This document shows positions 41,702 through 55,927 of a DNA stretch of 64,000 nucleotides, in pieces. Where the stretch lies: the NCBI GenBank assembly GCA_973895155.1, contig OZ316894.1, positions 21,762,001 through 21,826,000 on the forward strand, read 5' to 3'. This stretch comes from Marsupella aquatica (lineage: Eukaryota > Marchantiophyta). The position numbers were made by a program, and so were the translations under genes. Each line of letters opens with the position of its first letter. Within the stretch, counting starts at the first letter, position 1. Below the pieces are notes generated by a model. That model was not told the DNA's origin. It worked only from the letters and a program-made list of their open reading frames with translations, and did not search any database.

Positions 41702-43429
41702 AAAGGAGCTGTGCGAGAGAGAAGTCGATCCAAACGAGACTTCTGTAACTTAATATCAAAGTGTCCAGATTGAGGAAAGAGGCATGACCAGCTAGTCATC
41801 GATAGGCATGACTGTTGGGGTCTGCTATTTTTAAGTTTACCTCCATCTTAGTTCTGCAGTGTGATGAGGAATGAACATTGACAGCCAGGCATGCTCTCCA
41901 CTATTTTCACTTAGATTATGCTTAAATTTCCAAGCCCTCTTTTAGTGCCGGTAGAATAAGATTCTAGGTCGTTTCAAGTGAGATATCGAATGTTCTACTC
42001 TTCAAGGAGTTAGGAGTTTAGCAGCAGATATAGGTGGAGTCTTCTAAATCAGGTTCCAGAGAGGAGCTGAAATTTTAAGCTTCTTTTGAGTACAGTAAAG
42101 ATGGTTGATGCGGTGGACCTGGGAGGAAACTGATTCCCAGGTATGAAGTTCTCTTGTTCCCAATGGCTACATGTAATCCTGTCTTCTGTTGGTTGGGATT
42201 CGAGCCTGTGTAGTGTGTCGATCGTAAACGTGACTTGGTGATGGGTTCTGATGCCCTTTCAAGTGGACACAACTTGCTCGGGCTCCACTGGTTACACCTG
42301 CATGTGAAATGATACCCTGCTAGTTGTGACCCATGAACTTGACTAGACCTATTTGGAATGGGTGCGACGTACTCAAGCCGTCTAATTGACTTTCATCTGC
42401 CATTACTTCTGTACTGGAGATTACCGTCGTGGGGTTATTTTTTCGTTTTTCCCTGAACAATGTTTCTAAGCTCGAAGGAATTTCGTGGTCAAGAACTGTC
42501 CTGAATCACTCGTCCCGAAAACTAAATGTGAATTACTCTAGTTATAAAAGGATTTAATGTGAATTGGCTCCAACTTAATAATTTTTATATGAGGTGATCT
42601 TGATCTACCTCAGTGGACTAAAAGCACGAACGAATCTCCCGGCTTTATGATGACGCAATTTCTTATGTAGTTGGTCCTATGAAGAGGAAGGACCCTTTCC
42701 CTGCTGCAAGTGCGTTCCTCGTATAACCTGAGGACGATGTCCGTATAAACTGAGTGTTTTCGGTAGACGGGAGTCCTCTCAGACTTTATAATTCCCTTAC
42801 AACGAAAGCGAACCAGTACATGGGCTGTCCATCGGATCTTTCGAATTGAAGTGGCAATTTTTGCCTTTTTTATGGTGTCTGTTCTGTGAGTCCGATCAGT
42901 TTAAGCAAGAGAACCAGGATTGGATTGTCTGAATCTGTGAGTCCGAACTGAAGGAAAGCTCTTCAGTATACTGGTTACGTTTTCTGTTTGGTAGTAGAAG
43001 TTCTGTTTGGTAGTAGAAGTTCCCATAGTTGATCTGGAATGAATGTACACACGTGTGTGGCAGAATTCGGTCCCAATGTATGTAAGTGCCCGCATTGTTA
43101 CACTAGCCCATATTACATCAGAGGGCAGAAGTTGCCTCGACGTCTTCTCGTTTCAGTGGAGGTGTCTGTGGGATCAAATCTTCCAAGCCCAGTGCGTTCG
43201 CCTTGAGAGGGACGCTCGAGTAGAGATTCTGTGAATTAGACTCACGTCATGTACTAACTACAGTAGATGCTGCTCCGGTCGTTCAACGATCCGACACGTC
43301 AGCCTCGTTCCGTTCATCCAGGCACTGGTAGTCTGGTAGATTAGTTGACCTTCGTGACTTGCATCTTGGATAAGGACAGTTTAGCTGTCATATTTTAGTG
43401 TACCAAAATGTGATCAAAGCATGAGTGAC
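41702..43429. other. 3' side of p23 and spacer
   Basis: The first few hundred bases will be the p23 3' UTR. No other gene is seen. A 22-bp direct repeat, TTCTGTTTGGTAGTAGAAG, occurs twice at about 42980-43022. Confidence 0.45.
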
Positions 43430-43800
43430 AGTCTAGACTTAGAAAATTCAGCCTTCATCCAAGAATTCACTTAAACCTTTTATGCAAGTATCCTGTGTCA
43501 AGCTTATTAAAGCATGAGTTCGAGAGCGTTGCACTTATTCTAAAAATTTAGCATTCGACAAAGAGCTCATTTCAACTGTTTTAGCACGTTTTTATATGCC
43601 AAGCTTAATAAAGCAGGAGTAAGAGTTGCAACCTTCGTTACTCGGGAAAATTACACTTTAACGAAGAGTTCGTTTCAGCTTTAGTGGCCCGAGTTCATAT
43701 GTCTGGCTTATGTGAGTAATGAAACCTTCCAGCGTTAGGAGTAAAATTTAGCCTTCATTTCAATTTTGCCGGCACGTATTCATATGTCAAGCTTTCTATC
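43430..43800. repeat. Diverged tandem repeat, about 105-bp unit, three to four copies
   Basis: The words TTAGCCTTCATTC, GAGTTCATTTCAGCTTTT, CACGTATTCATATGTCAAGCTT and AATAAAGCATGAGT recur in order with many changes. Old tandem duplication, not coding. Confidence 0.65.
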
Positions 43801-44530
43801 CCTGAATGGCGTATGACAAGCCATCAATAAAAATTTACATCATGCCAGTGAAAAATTTAATATCGAAGTCAATCTCCCTCATTTTCCAGTTCTATACAAA
43901 AGTCTCTTGACAATTGTCGTACATCGATGTTGTTGAAAGAATCAGTAAAGGTCCTACACCTCATTTTCATATTCCCGTACAGTAGGTCTCCCAGGCTCTA
44001 CAGCCCTGCTAAATCAATGGCTGTTCACACCTGGATCAGCTTCTGCTGATGCTAGCATTACAATTGGTAGATCCACACCACCGTTCGAGGAGCAATGGGG
44101 ACAATCTTAAACTGCCTACAAAGGGGACCTACAATAGTCTTAAGAGCCCGTCTGCCAACCCTCACTTCAAGATCGCGGCCAAGGTAGCCCAAGATGAATC
44201 ACCACTCTGAGGACGGAATACAACTGCATCTGACTAATACAGCTGCAGCCATGCAGATCAAACATTTGAACTAGAAATGAATGTGTTTCCCTTGTGCTAA
44301 AGCTCGACAGATTCCGGGGTCGGTCAGCAAAGAATGAATATGTAGGGGACTACAATCTTATAGAGTAGACCCATCAATCAAATAACTAAGTATTTCTCAA
44401 TCATCGCTCTCGCTGACTCTGGCGATAAGCAACATGATTTCGCAAAATCACGAGGTTTAGGTTTTGGTTGGAACATCTCGTTTGTCGCGCCATTTGGTTC
44501 TCTTTTCAAAGCCACGGGTCCCAAAACCGC

Positions 44531-47439
44531 TCACTTGCAGCGTCGCTTTGCTTCACTGTACCCAATAACACCGAACACAGTTATGGTGTACCCAACCATT
44601 CCCATAACTGACACTGGATTCCGGAACAGCAATATTGAGACTACCACCGCCACGGCTCCTTTTGCATTACCAAGGACCTGTCACAGAAACATGAGGAAGG
44701 TCAGTAATGGATCAAAACTAATCCCCTTGCCATTGCATTGAAAGACAGATGAATGGAAAAAAACTTGAAGACAGAATAACTTCAGGCCGAACAAAAGAAC
44801 ATCCCGCACAAGTTATTTCCTGAGAGAGTAAGGCGAAAAGTATGACCATCATTCAGCAAACGACATAGAAATCTTAGAAGATGAGTCTAGTCTAGCCTAC
44901 AAAAATGAACTTACGGGATTGCAATTTCAGGGGTTCAAAGGGACCTCTGGGAAACGAAAAATGTTGGACCAAGGGCAACGTAATGCCAGGGAACTGAAGG
45001 GACTAGAGTTAAGCAATTAATTCCGGATAGAAGAGAGACGTTAATGATTGCAGCGGAAAGATGAATATATAATCCAAACAATTCTGAGAGCCAACGCGGC
45101 CCTAAACGAATGCATGGACTCGAAAGGCTTCCGCACTGCAAATGGGATAAGGAGGGCATAGCCACTTAATACGAAGTACTGGCTTTGGGAGACGGTGTTT
45201 GAAGTGGGTCGGATTCCCCGGACGCAGTAGGAAGGAAAGTTCCTTGTACAGGACAAGGTTGAGCTGCTGCAAGTATAGATCGGAATCCTCATCGCAACAA
45301 CTTGAAAGATTCTAACCTAAAGCTTCAGAAGTCTCATTACTGTTGACTCCAGGTGCTCTTAAAATTTGTGGCCCTCAAAGAAGAATTCTTCTCAAGGCAG
45401 TGACACTCAATTTCGATGAAAATCACGACTTCGAAAGGGATCCATAGTACGTTATTAATAGGTGGCGAATATTTTGGACAGAAACTTCCAGGAGATAACT
45501 CGAAAGTTGAATCAGGAACAGTCAGGTTAGAGCCAACAAACGTCAACGGCGATGTCTCTGACGCTGTGGATATTTATCACCAGAAACCAATCAAGGCTAA
45601 AATGTCGAGTATAGGGTTGCAGATAGAGTCCGGGAGCGATGCCTACCTGGAGGGTCAAGGCACTTGTAGTCTTCGTGACAAGAAAATTCGTGAGGTTGAC
45701 GAAATAGGCCATCGAGGAATTCACAAGGAGCATAAAAAGAATGGCAGGATCCACTTGCGCCTGTCGAATAGTGATGCCAACCACATTTGGTTCCAGCCAT
45801 AAGGTTGCCGGCAATAATATCACCACGGCAATTGGCGCCATGTATAATAGCAAATTCATAGAATTAAGCTTCTCCCTGCATTCAAACAACAGCAGGGCGG
45901 CAAGGAAAATGAGTCTTTCGATTTCCAGTTTCGAATCCAGTATCACGAGACTCACTGTAGTAAGATCTGTCGATGACACCAGTCGCATACGAATTCGTTT
46001 CACATCCAAAGTACTTTCGTTCATTTTGGGCACGACCTAGGCATATGTTTGTAGGGGTTGGCTGACGATAAAATTGCGGTTGGTATTCTCTTGTCCCCGT
46101 TCGAAAAACGACATTGAACAGATCCAGTACGAGGATGGAAAAGACGTGCAGCAATGACATATTCTATGGGATGCCACGATAATCAAATCTGAAATGGGGA
46201 GCACTCGTAGAACACTTACCCCTCATTAGAAAGCAGGATCCCTTGCACCACGGACTTAAGTGCCCTGGCAGCTGTAGCAGATATACACATGATGAAACCG
46301 TAGAGGTGAAAGCTCGGTTCTCCCTGGTCAAAATATCGCGAGGTAATTCAATAAATCAAGTAAGTGGCGGATCCGTTGACTTCGTTCGACAACAGAAATG
46401 TGATAAACTGTTAGCAAGATCCAATGATTGACCTCAGATGTTCTACAACAAAGGTGAATCTCGCGACGCGTAAATTACGACCTTCTTCCTTATTGGTGAA
46501 AACGATATTATCAAATAGCAGAGATGATATAAGGATGGGTTATCCCTCAGGAGCGTTTTCAATGGATCTGCATTCATCTAACAGCGAACTTGAGAGTGTT
46601 CGGAACAAATGGAGTAATTCAGTGTACTCGTTATCTAACGTGTGCTAAAGCGATGAACAGGACTTTATGCAAACAAACGATAAGCAAGATATGGTTAGTG
46701 AGGGATTTCGTTAAACTTGTTTGAAAAGCAACCGAATCTCCCACAAGAGAGAAAACAGTGAGCAGTGGACACAGAGAAAGAGATACAGAAGAAACTATCA
46801 CCACAGAGAGGCACAGCAAGCGATTCAGTACATCTTGAGCGAAGGTGGAACTCCCAGAAGGACACTGGAACCCATGACAATTGATTGAGATCAGAATGGT
46901 ACCCCGCTGGCTATGACGACGCCGACAACCACCGGTATAAGAGTCGCATAAGTCAGCCACGCTTCTCTCCGGAATGTCATAGCGTAAGCAAACATAGCTG
47001 TGAAAAACGGAGTGGTGGCACCGATAGCCTGGTTGAAGGACACCGGCAAGAATCGGAGGGAGATGTTACCGCTCACAACAGAAGTACAAAAGATCACGCT
47101 CAGAGCCGCAATTTTGATGAACTGAGAACGAGATCGGATAGACTGCATCGGCACAATTTTCATCCACGCAATTGCGACGTAGCTGAACAGAGCGCATGCT
47201 GACATATGGCACATTGTGAGAAAAATAGGGAATTTGAAGCCATAATTGCTGAGAAGATACTTGTTCAAGAGTAATACACCGATATTGGAGAAGTACCAGG
47301 ATCCGATAAGACTAATCGTATACAAGCTACTCTGTGGCTTGGTGATCTCTGTTTTGGTCGTCGTCGGGAGGTGATCCTTGGGAGATGCCCCGTTTCTCAA
47401 GAAAGGTTTCTTCTCATCATACTCCATCGCTCCTCCCAT
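44531..47439 (-). CDS. Nucleotide-sugar/triose-phosphate translocator family transporter
   Basis: Drug/metabolite-superfamily antiporter expected in the Golgi membrane, exchanging a nucleotide sugar for the nucleotide monophosphate. Four exons in frame: 46903-47439, 46220-46323, 45647-45875 and 44531-44677, 1017 nt or 338 residues, all GT-AG. Exon 1 has a polar N terminus ([14 protein letters not shown]) then [20 protein letters not shown] and [15 protein letters not shown]; exon 2 [29 protein letters not shown]; exon 3 [17 protein letters not shown] and [13 protein letters not shown]; exon 4 [41 protein letters not shown]. About ten hydrophobic segments are visible. These are the NST-KT group signatures; the pattern is closest to the plant clade that includes UDP-uronic acid transporters, but the substrate is inferred only. 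No lesion is seen. Confidence 0.93.
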
Positions 47440-48299
47440 CTTGACAGACTACAGTGCCTCCCTCCCGGGGGTTCCTGAAACCGACTGACCGCTTCCCTTT
47501 CCCTGAAATGAACTACCTACATTGACCGCTGTCACCACGCAGAGTCCCACGCCGCACTCACTACTCCAAGCAACCTCCCAAAAAGTCGATTCGCCGCAAT
47601 GTGGCAGACGAGAAAATGCGTGCAGGCTGCATGCAGTAGCTAAAACAGCACCCGGTTCACAAAGCTCAGATCGCCAGCGACCAATTCAAACCCACCGCGC
47701 TAAACAGCCCACCCTCAATCCCGATCATTCATGCTCTGCGTCGATCCCATTCACAATCACCTCCTCTTCCACACACATTGATCGATTCCTCTCCCGCCTA
47801 CCCTGCTTCGATCCTCCGTCGCTTTCTTCCTTCTATCACCGTGCCTACTCCTCCTCAACCTCCTTGTACTCGAGCTCCACACCTACTTCCCAAACCTCTC
47901 CCACAACAACAAGATCGCACTCCTTTCCCCTCCTCTCCTCTCGTCTCGTCTCCTCTCCTCTCCACACTCTACTCCTCGGGCGTCAACAGCATCCGCACGA
48001 AGCTTTCTCCGGGGCCAAATTTCCTCCACAGCACCGCTCACACGATTCGAAACAAAAGCCGCTCCGCCACGAGAGAGGAGCAAGCAGACCTGCGCTCTCC
48101 TCGACTGTCGACTCGATCCGACGTCCCCCACTTCCGAGTCGTCGCACGAGGAGGAGCGCCACCACACGGATTCAACGCAACGAATCCCGATCGCGCCCGC
48201 GAAGAGACCGACAGCCGAGTGACAAACACGAGAGAACGAGCGAACGAGGGAACGAGAGAACGAGGGCGCGACGACTGAGACAGCGCCGAAACAGGAGAT
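47440..48299. promoter_or_regulatory. Upstream region of the transporter gene
   Basis: Likely promoter and 5' UTR of the minus-strand transporter gene. The plus strand is C/T-rich with few purines, which yields long but meaningless ORFs in several frames. No TATA box is clearly placed. Confidence 0.45.
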
Positions 48300-48518
48300 C
48301 CTCTCCTTCCTTTCCGTTCGGTCTCCTCTCCTCTCCCTTCCTTTCCTTTTCCTTCCTTTCCTTTTCCTTCTTTTCTTTTCCTTTCCTTTCCTTTCCTTTC
48401 GGTCTCCTTTCCTTTCGGTCTCCTTTCCTTCCTTTCCTTTCCTTTTCTTTCCTTTTCTTTTCTTTTCTTTTCTTTTCCTTTCCTTTCCTTTCCTTTCCTT
48501 TCCTTTCCTTTCCTTTCG
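48300..48518. repeat. Polypyrimidine microsatellite (CCTTT/CTTTT)n
   Basis: About 220 bp almost free of purines on the plus strand, broken only by a few CGGT steps. It is built of TTTCC and TTTTC words and has mirror symmetry, the kind of tract that can form a triplex (H-DNA). Confidence 0.9.
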
Positions 48519-48639
48519 GAAGGAACCGTCCTGTCTGTCACCAGCAACACGCCCATCAACGGGTCAATGGGCGTGAAATTGAGACAGTGGTATCGTATCG
48601 TCGTATATGGTATAATAATACAGCTACAGCCGACAGTGT

Positions 48640-49035
48640 CTAAATGTTTAGTGTATTTCACATAAATGCTCTGGAAATATGTATATGACGTGTCCACTTT
48701 TTTACTGTATTGCCTATAATGCTTTTTGTCTAAATGTTAGTGTATTGCCCATAAATGCTCTGGAAATATGAAATATGACGTGTCTAGATGTTTAGTGTAT
48801 TGCCCATAATGCTTGTTGTGGAAATGTTAGTGTAATGGCCATAATGTTTTTGTCTAAATGATAGAGTATTGCCTATAATGCTCTGGAAATATGACCTTAA
48901 TGTATCTAATGGCGTGAAATGAATGCCAAGCAGCAACACTCCCGTCAACAAGTCAATGGGGGAGAAAAGTGGTGTGGTATAATAATAAGCCTGCAGTGTC
49001 TAAATATTAGTGTATTGCCCATAATGCTCTGGACA
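48640..49035. repeat. Tandem repeat, about 60-75-bp unit, about six copies
   Basis: The phrase TCTAAATGTTAGTGTATTGC followed by CCATAATGCTCTGGAAATATG recurs about six times with short indels. Not coding. Confidence 0.8.
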
Positions 49036-52000
49036 TCTCAGTATATAAAAGAGCCAATTGAAGTCTACTTTTAACAGCCTAGGTCCAGAAGAAAGACTCT
49101 AGAAAGTAAGTCCATGACCATAGTGTGCACTCATGACTATGATGTATGTCAACTGGTACATGTAAGTTTTTTGTGATAATTTAAAAAAAATACATCTTAC
49201 TATAAAAGTCGTCAACTGAAGTTTGCTTTTAAGAGCCTAGGTCTAAAGTGACGCCTCTAGACTAGAACTCCATAGAGAATATATTTTGGTAACACTTTTA
49301 TTGTCCTCTTTGCTATTCACATTCAAAGAACGGGTAGTCGGGGCTAGTAGGAATTCAATACATCTAAAGGCCTCAGTGTCAACTCGCATGTGAGTGAGCA
49401 AGAGTTGGATGCCTTACCCCCCCCCCTCCCCCCACAATCCTGTGCCAGGCTGATGACAAAAATTTTGGAATTCAAAGGGCAAGGGCCGGAAAGTTACATA
49501 ATAATATAAAGGTTGCCCTGTAAAAGCTTCAGGTCGCAACGACAACGGAGGGGCCGACCAGCCTTGTGTGCACTTGACATGTTCCCAATCAATTTGCAAG
49601 TGTTGAGGGCACAATGTTGAGGGCTGCAACATGCAAGTTGGCTCTAAGAAATTTTTGTTTTTACTGCTTTAAGTGAAAGTACAGGAGAGTCTTCCTAAAG
49701 AGGTGATCCAAGTCTTCACCAGACATTTTCTCCAAGAATGCACTGAAAAATAAAACCATGAAGGGCATTAAAGGTGAGTGGTAGGCTCCCAGGCCTGCAC
49801 TTATCCACAATATCCATTATGGTAAACCTCTTGTAGTTTTTTTTCTGTAAATTCTATGGATGGTTATGAACAAGTTATGAGCCATGACCCCCCCTGTCAG
49901 CCTGGCCTGGGGGTTATGAGATTTGGCCCAGTGGCTAGCCAGCCTCGAGTCCGACCATCCAATTTCAGGTGCAATGATGAGGTCTGAAGAGAAAAAACTC
50001 AGTCTGTTGGGGGGTAATGCTTGCTAACCCATGGTCGCTCGGGGGCTGTGGTTGTTACCCCCTTGGACTCAACCCACTCGGGGGTTACATCCCATGACCC
50101 CCTCCAGACCATGGGTAAGTCTATGTGCACTTGTATACTTCACAACAACATACACAAGTCACCTCGTTTGCATGGCAATTTGCAAATGTTTTTTAGCTTT
50201 GGCTGTATATTGGTATTGACACATTGAGACTCTGGCAAATACATAAAGAACAAGTTTCTTCTACTCTAGATACTTTTTCAATTATTTATTGAATATTTTG
50301 TCTAATTACCTTAATTATCAAGGAGAGGGCAATTACACTAAAAGCATATAACGTTAATGTGGAGCTTGAGAAAAACTAGATGGAATTCATGTGCAGTGCT
50401 TAGTGAAGGAAGAACCGCACTTAAGAAAAACTGCATTTACAAAACAAAAAGTTGGGGGACTACATGACCACCCTGCACTTATCCATGGAATGCAGTTATC
50501 CACCATGCACTTATACATGTGGACTGATGTAGTGTAGAATCAATTCGCATTGTGCTTCTGCTTTTTTGTTTTCTAATCACTGGACAATGTAGAGGAGTCG
50601 CTTGCTCGCTGGGCAGCACATGAAGAACCATGTCAGTAATTGCAAGTTGAAATGTGACAATATGCAGTCTACCACAAATAACCCATCATTTAAAGAGAAT
50701 AATTGGGTTTATTATGGTATGAGGTGACATATACACCACATATTGTCACATTTTGATGTGCAATAACCAGGATGCCATGAAGAAATCAAAGAAAAACACC
50801 TTGGGGGCTGGCATGACCACTCTCAGTGTTAGATATTACGCCTCCTGACCAGACCTCTGGCTGAGGCTATGCACTGCAGTAACTTGTGCACTGCCCTGCA
50901 GTAGAGTACAGAGGGAGAGCTGGCGAAGAGGGAAAGAGGTGAAATGAAAAGGGCAGACAGAACTCAGAGAAGAATGGGGCGGTAGACCATGAAAAACTCT
51001 ACCAAAAACTTGACTTACTACCAAAAATTCTAGAGTGCTGTGAAACTTCCAAAGAATGTTGTGATGTACATTTTTAACAATTTTGTTAGCATCTTGTATA
51101 CCACACTGACAAAGAACAAAAAATGCCTAACAAAGAAACAGAATCCCAAAGGCAAGAAACCCTGCAGAATGGAGAGAACATAAGAAAAACCAGGGAAGAC
51201 CAGTGAGAAACTTAACCTTGTGAGTCCAAAAACATTGCAGCAACAGTAAAACCCTAGTGGACAGCAAACTAAAAACCCTGGTCAAAGTTGGGAAGGAGGG
51301 TCACCAAAAGAAATTTGTCTAGAGTCGTTAAGCCCTTTAATTTAAGCTTCTTGGCACTTCCAATGATTTCCTAGACCCGCTTTTCTCTGTTTTGTATTGC
51401 CAGGGCCATTTTGGTGGTGGCTTTTGACTAGAAATAGACATAAAGAAATGGCAACCCAAAATTGACACATGAAAGAGGTGGCAACACGGACCCTGCCATA
51501 CCAACTCTTCTGGCTCCTCATACTCATTCCATATTGCCGCCTTGTGGCAACTCTATTGATTTAATGGTGCCCATTTTGCAGTAGGGATTCCATGGTCCAG
51601 ATAGTCTTGACAATTCTACATCCCGTTTTTGTTCGTTGCATTACGTAGTCACACCCTTTGATAGAGAAATAGCCAAAAAGAAAAGATAAAAACTCTGGGA
51701 TCAATAAATGGGCATCTTAGTTTGATCTCATCTTGGGCACCCACACCCTGCCCATGGGCAAGAGCGGACACGTAAACTGGAATCCAGGATATTGCCTCCC
51801 TTGGGGACAACCTCTAACACTTCAATGGTGTCGATTTGGCTAGAGATTCTAGGGCCCAGATATATTCAAAGGCATCTCATTTCCCATTGTATTAAATAGC
51901 CAGCCCCTTTGCTTCAGAAAATGATGTTCCCATGGACCACAACGTTGATCCTTGAAAACCCCCATGGGCCACATTTCCGCAATTTTGAGCTTAATTGTAA

Positions 52001-52144
52001 CAACTTGGGTTCGTAAATTCTAATATTTTTGAGTTTTCAGGATGTGCTAGAGGAATAGGTAAGCTACACTTCCATCAAAGTGAAAATGAAGTTGTGCTCA
52101 TTTTGGTTGAATTATTCATCATGGAATGCGGAGGGGTAAGTTCT
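49036..52144. other. Intergenic, no gene seen
   Basis: No supported gene. A C10-T-C6 run lies at 49417-49433. Several short phrases (GGGGGTTA, CATGACCCCC) recur at about 49880-50110. Otherwise unique-looking AT-rich DNA. Confidence 0.45.
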
Positions 52145-52540
52145 ATTAGACTTATATTCATTGCGTTAATATGAGAAGGGCTTGTGCTTTTTTGTGCCCG
52201 TATTTGGGTGTACTCCTTCTCTAGTTGTCTAGCAAGTGAAAACACTAAAGATTGTTGTATAACTCATAATCATCAAGTAATAACCCAAAACTCCCATGGA
52301 CCACCAAAATGTGGTCCACTGTCCAAGGTGGTGGTTATTAGATTAATATTCATTGCGTTAATATGAAATAGAAGAGCTTGTGCTTTTTGTGCCCTTTTTG
52401 TGTCTACTACTTCCCTAGTTGCCTAGCAAGTGAAAAGCACAGATTATTGTATAACTCATAATCATCAAGTCATAAGCCCAAAACTCCCATGGACCACCAA
52501 AATGTGGTACATGGAGCACTGTGTCCAAGGTGGTGGTCCA
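52145..52540. repeat. Tandem duplication, about 192-200 bp, two copies
   Basis: Copies at 52145-52336 and 52337-52540 share ATTCATTGCGTTAATATGA, TAACTCATAATCATCAAGT and CTCCCATGGACCACCAAAAT, with small indels. Confidence 0.85.
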
Positions 52541-55500
52541 TCCGGGTTTTGTTTTCTTTGCTTTGTGATGTTTGGATAAAAATATAGCTAAAGAAATATA
52601 AAATTGTCGGTTGTGTTCATATAATGTCTCAATGGCATGGATTACTCATAGTCAATCATACAGCACTATAACATTTTTCATTGCAGGAATCCATGAAGTA
52701 TATCTCTCTCGATAATAGGGCAATCATAGTTTGCTCTCATGATGAGCACCCACATACCGGCGGTATAGAATAAACCGGGCAGCCAGGGTTTGGGGAGCTC
52801 AGTAAGTGACAGGAAATCACGGGTCCCACCATGCAGATCGGCAATCAGTGAGTCTAAAGATGCAAAAACAAACTGTAGCCTCTATTAGGGGCTTTTCCAT
52901 CTCGGCCCTCTCTGGCACTCTTTAATCTTTCAGCATACTATTTAAGATTTAAATTTTTTTTCTTGTGTGGCGAATCTCCTCTGCAGGACAGGATTTCTTG
53001 CAATATTTTTTGATACTCAGAGATCCCTATATTTTTGAGTATTTTAATAAATTTGAAGATGAAGGCTAGATTCTAGCTAATGGAGTTTGTGACTAGATGG
53101 GAAACTCACTATAGGGGGTCAGAAAACCTAAAAGCAAAGGTATTTTAAACCAAAAAAAAAGTGGCAAAACTTCATGGAGACATGTAATCTAGGAACTAAA
53201 AAACTTCATGGATAGATGGAATCTAGCTGTCCTGCCCGGGACTGGCTGCTCTGCCCGTGTTCTTCGCGATATTATTATTAACGCATTAAGTACCTCATGG
53301 GCACTTGGGATTTTATAGGTGAAGAAGTTTCCTCTCGAGACAGGAAAAGAGAATAAAATGAAAACCTTGCGGGGACTTTTCAAGACAAGGCGACAAAATT
53401 TCCTTACTTAGAGCATCTTGCCTGAGGAGAAGGCAATTGTATTCTTTTCATATCATCAACTCACCGGCCCATTGTGGTTGTTGGTATTGTTTTGATAGAT
53501 TATCATTGTGATCATGGTAATCATGGTAGAGCATCTCCATTAACTCACCAGCCCATTGCGGTTGTTGCTATTGTTATGATATACTCTTATTGTGACCATT
53601 TTAGAGAGTCTCGAACCTAACAGGTTTTTTTAATTGTAAGAGGGTGTTTCCAAAAAGTTAGGTCCAACCCACTGGCTATATATATATATAGCATGTTCAT
53701 CCTGGAACACCTATTTTTTTGTTGTCTTGGAATGATATCAAGTAGGTACATGTAAAGTATATGCCAAGAAATTAATATATGTTAATTAAGAATGAATGAT
53801 ATAACACAAAAATTCATAAGTACACATGCAAACAAAATACCTTATCACCAAGAAAGTACAAAAATACTAAAGAGTTGTGCACATATAGTACAGATTCTAA
53901 ATTGCTTCTAGATAATCACAATCAACTCAATTAAAACCATAAAACACCATATATGCACATTGTTCAAATTCATTTCTCTCGCTCTCATGAGAAAAAAGAG
54001 AATTCACTAAGGAGGGATTGAAAATGGAAGATTAAACATTTATGAGGGGAGCCAAATACATTCAAAATTCTCTAAGTTCACTAATATAAAAAAAGGGGTC
54101 CAAAAGTTAATTCAAAATCAAATTAATACAAAACATTCACCTTGTTAAGGCACATTAGATTTAAAAAAATAGTGGACACAAAATGTGAAAGATGGATTCA
54201 CCATATAGCAGCTTCAACTGTAATAGGGTGTTTCCAAAAAGTTGAGTCCAAGCCACTCACAAGAATGCGATTGGGTTTTCAGGAATGGGGTTTTTAAGTT
54301 ACTGGATCTGTTCATTGACAAGATTATACCCTAGTTAACTCCATACTAGGTTTCTTGATGCGTTTAGGGTTTATTTTTGTCAGATCCTGATACCTCCTCT
54401 AAAAGGGAATTCACCCCAGGATCGAGGCTGCTTCCCAGTTGACCAGCAATATATAGATACAGGGCACTTAAAAATTGATAACAGCTAAAAAAGACTGTTG
54501 TTAGACTGGATATTCCAGTAAGTAAAACTCTCTTGGGTTGGAGATGCTCTTATAGGGTGTACAAGTTAAATAATGTACAGAAAATACTCAAGCATCTCAC
54601 TACGAACATAATGAGAGTAAGATACAAATATACAAATGTGAATCAATGTCCATGAAATGTAAACCTTACTTATTATGCCTAAATGGGCTCTCGATAGATA
54701 TGAATAAAGTCATTTAATCACGATCATAAGTTCAAGCGAGTAAAATCACGCGCAATCTGTGTTCAGCCTTTGTGAATAACTCATTATGGACAACCAAACA
54801 TAATCCAAAGATGATAATGGATAACTTATGTTTGGATTCTGCCGGCATAGACATACCCAAGTACACCAGAAGGCTAAGATAGTTTTCCACAAGGATAGTT
54901 CAGAAAGGCTTTGCTAAAGTGTGGGGGCCCATTGTCTTTTTTAATTTTCTCTGAGATTAAATCTGGACCATGGAATGAGCGAAGAAAGGTTGCAGCTGGC
55001 TTTACAAGAAGTGAGGCTCATTCAAGTACCATGTCTTCCTACCGTACATGGCAAAGTAGTTGGCCAAAGTAAACGCACAAAAGTGTTTGTTTTCTAGAAT
55101 TTTAGACCAACTACCCATAGGCCCAAACATTCCCCAACTTTGGCTATTTCAGTTCAAGTTTGCATTTATTGAAGTTCATTTCCAAAATATTTTGAAATGA
55201 ACTCTATCTATCTTTAGAACTGAAAGACAACGTTTCAGTTTGGTTTAGTGAGAAAAGTAGCAAGCGCCCATGAAGTCTTGGAAAGCCAAACCTTGGTCTC
55301 CTGGATTACTTTTGCAATAAAATCAATGTATCTCTTATTATGGCTCTTCAGGCTTTCAGGACCAGACTACTTTGAGGTGCTCCCTTTTGCCTGCTAGTTT
55401 GGCCCCGATGGAGCTTTCGCCTGCTAGTTTGGCCCCGATGGAGCTTTCACTCCGTCTGTTCCCCTTGTCAGTATGGATTTCATCCCCCACTATGATATTA

Positions 55501-55927
55501 ATGGAACCATGAGTCTCTAAAAAATCATGGTATCCCTTAGAGATGAAATGTGGTCATTCTCGTTGTGTGAGGTACAAGATCAGGTTTCAACCAAGTCTTT
55601 TTTCACCAGATCTCATACTAAAGTCATGTGGTGATGTAGCAAAGGGGGGTGGACACACATGGTCACAACCTACAGCAACAACGTGGAGGGTATAACCCGC
55701 ATGCAATTGTATTATTGACAAGATTCTGGGATTTGGCTTTTTAATTTCAGGAATCTGGATGTCACTGGAGACAAATATGCTTTAGTAGATAGATAGATTA
55801 TCCCTCCTAGAAGCACTTTTCTACCAAACAATGTACTTGCCAAGGGTATTAAAAAGCTTTTTTTATGAGTGATATCAGAGCAAGGTTGATGCTTAAGTCA
55901 GATCAGGCTGGCCAATTGTAATCTAAT
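52541..55927. repeat. Intergenic with small duplications
   Basis: An about 95-bp duplication at 53459-53640 (AACTCACCGGCCCATTG). A 32-bp tandem copy at 55386-55449 (CGCCTGCTAGTTTGGCCCCG). The phrase AGGGTGTTTCCAAAAAGTT occurs at about 53640 and 54227, flanking an AT-rich block of about 590 bp. No gene is supported. Confidence 0.6.

Noticed and set aside
47522-48643. Plus-strand ORF of 373 codons
   Set aside because: Ser/Pro/Phe-rich translation of the C/T-rich upstream region and polypyrimidine tract; other frames are also open; no domain.
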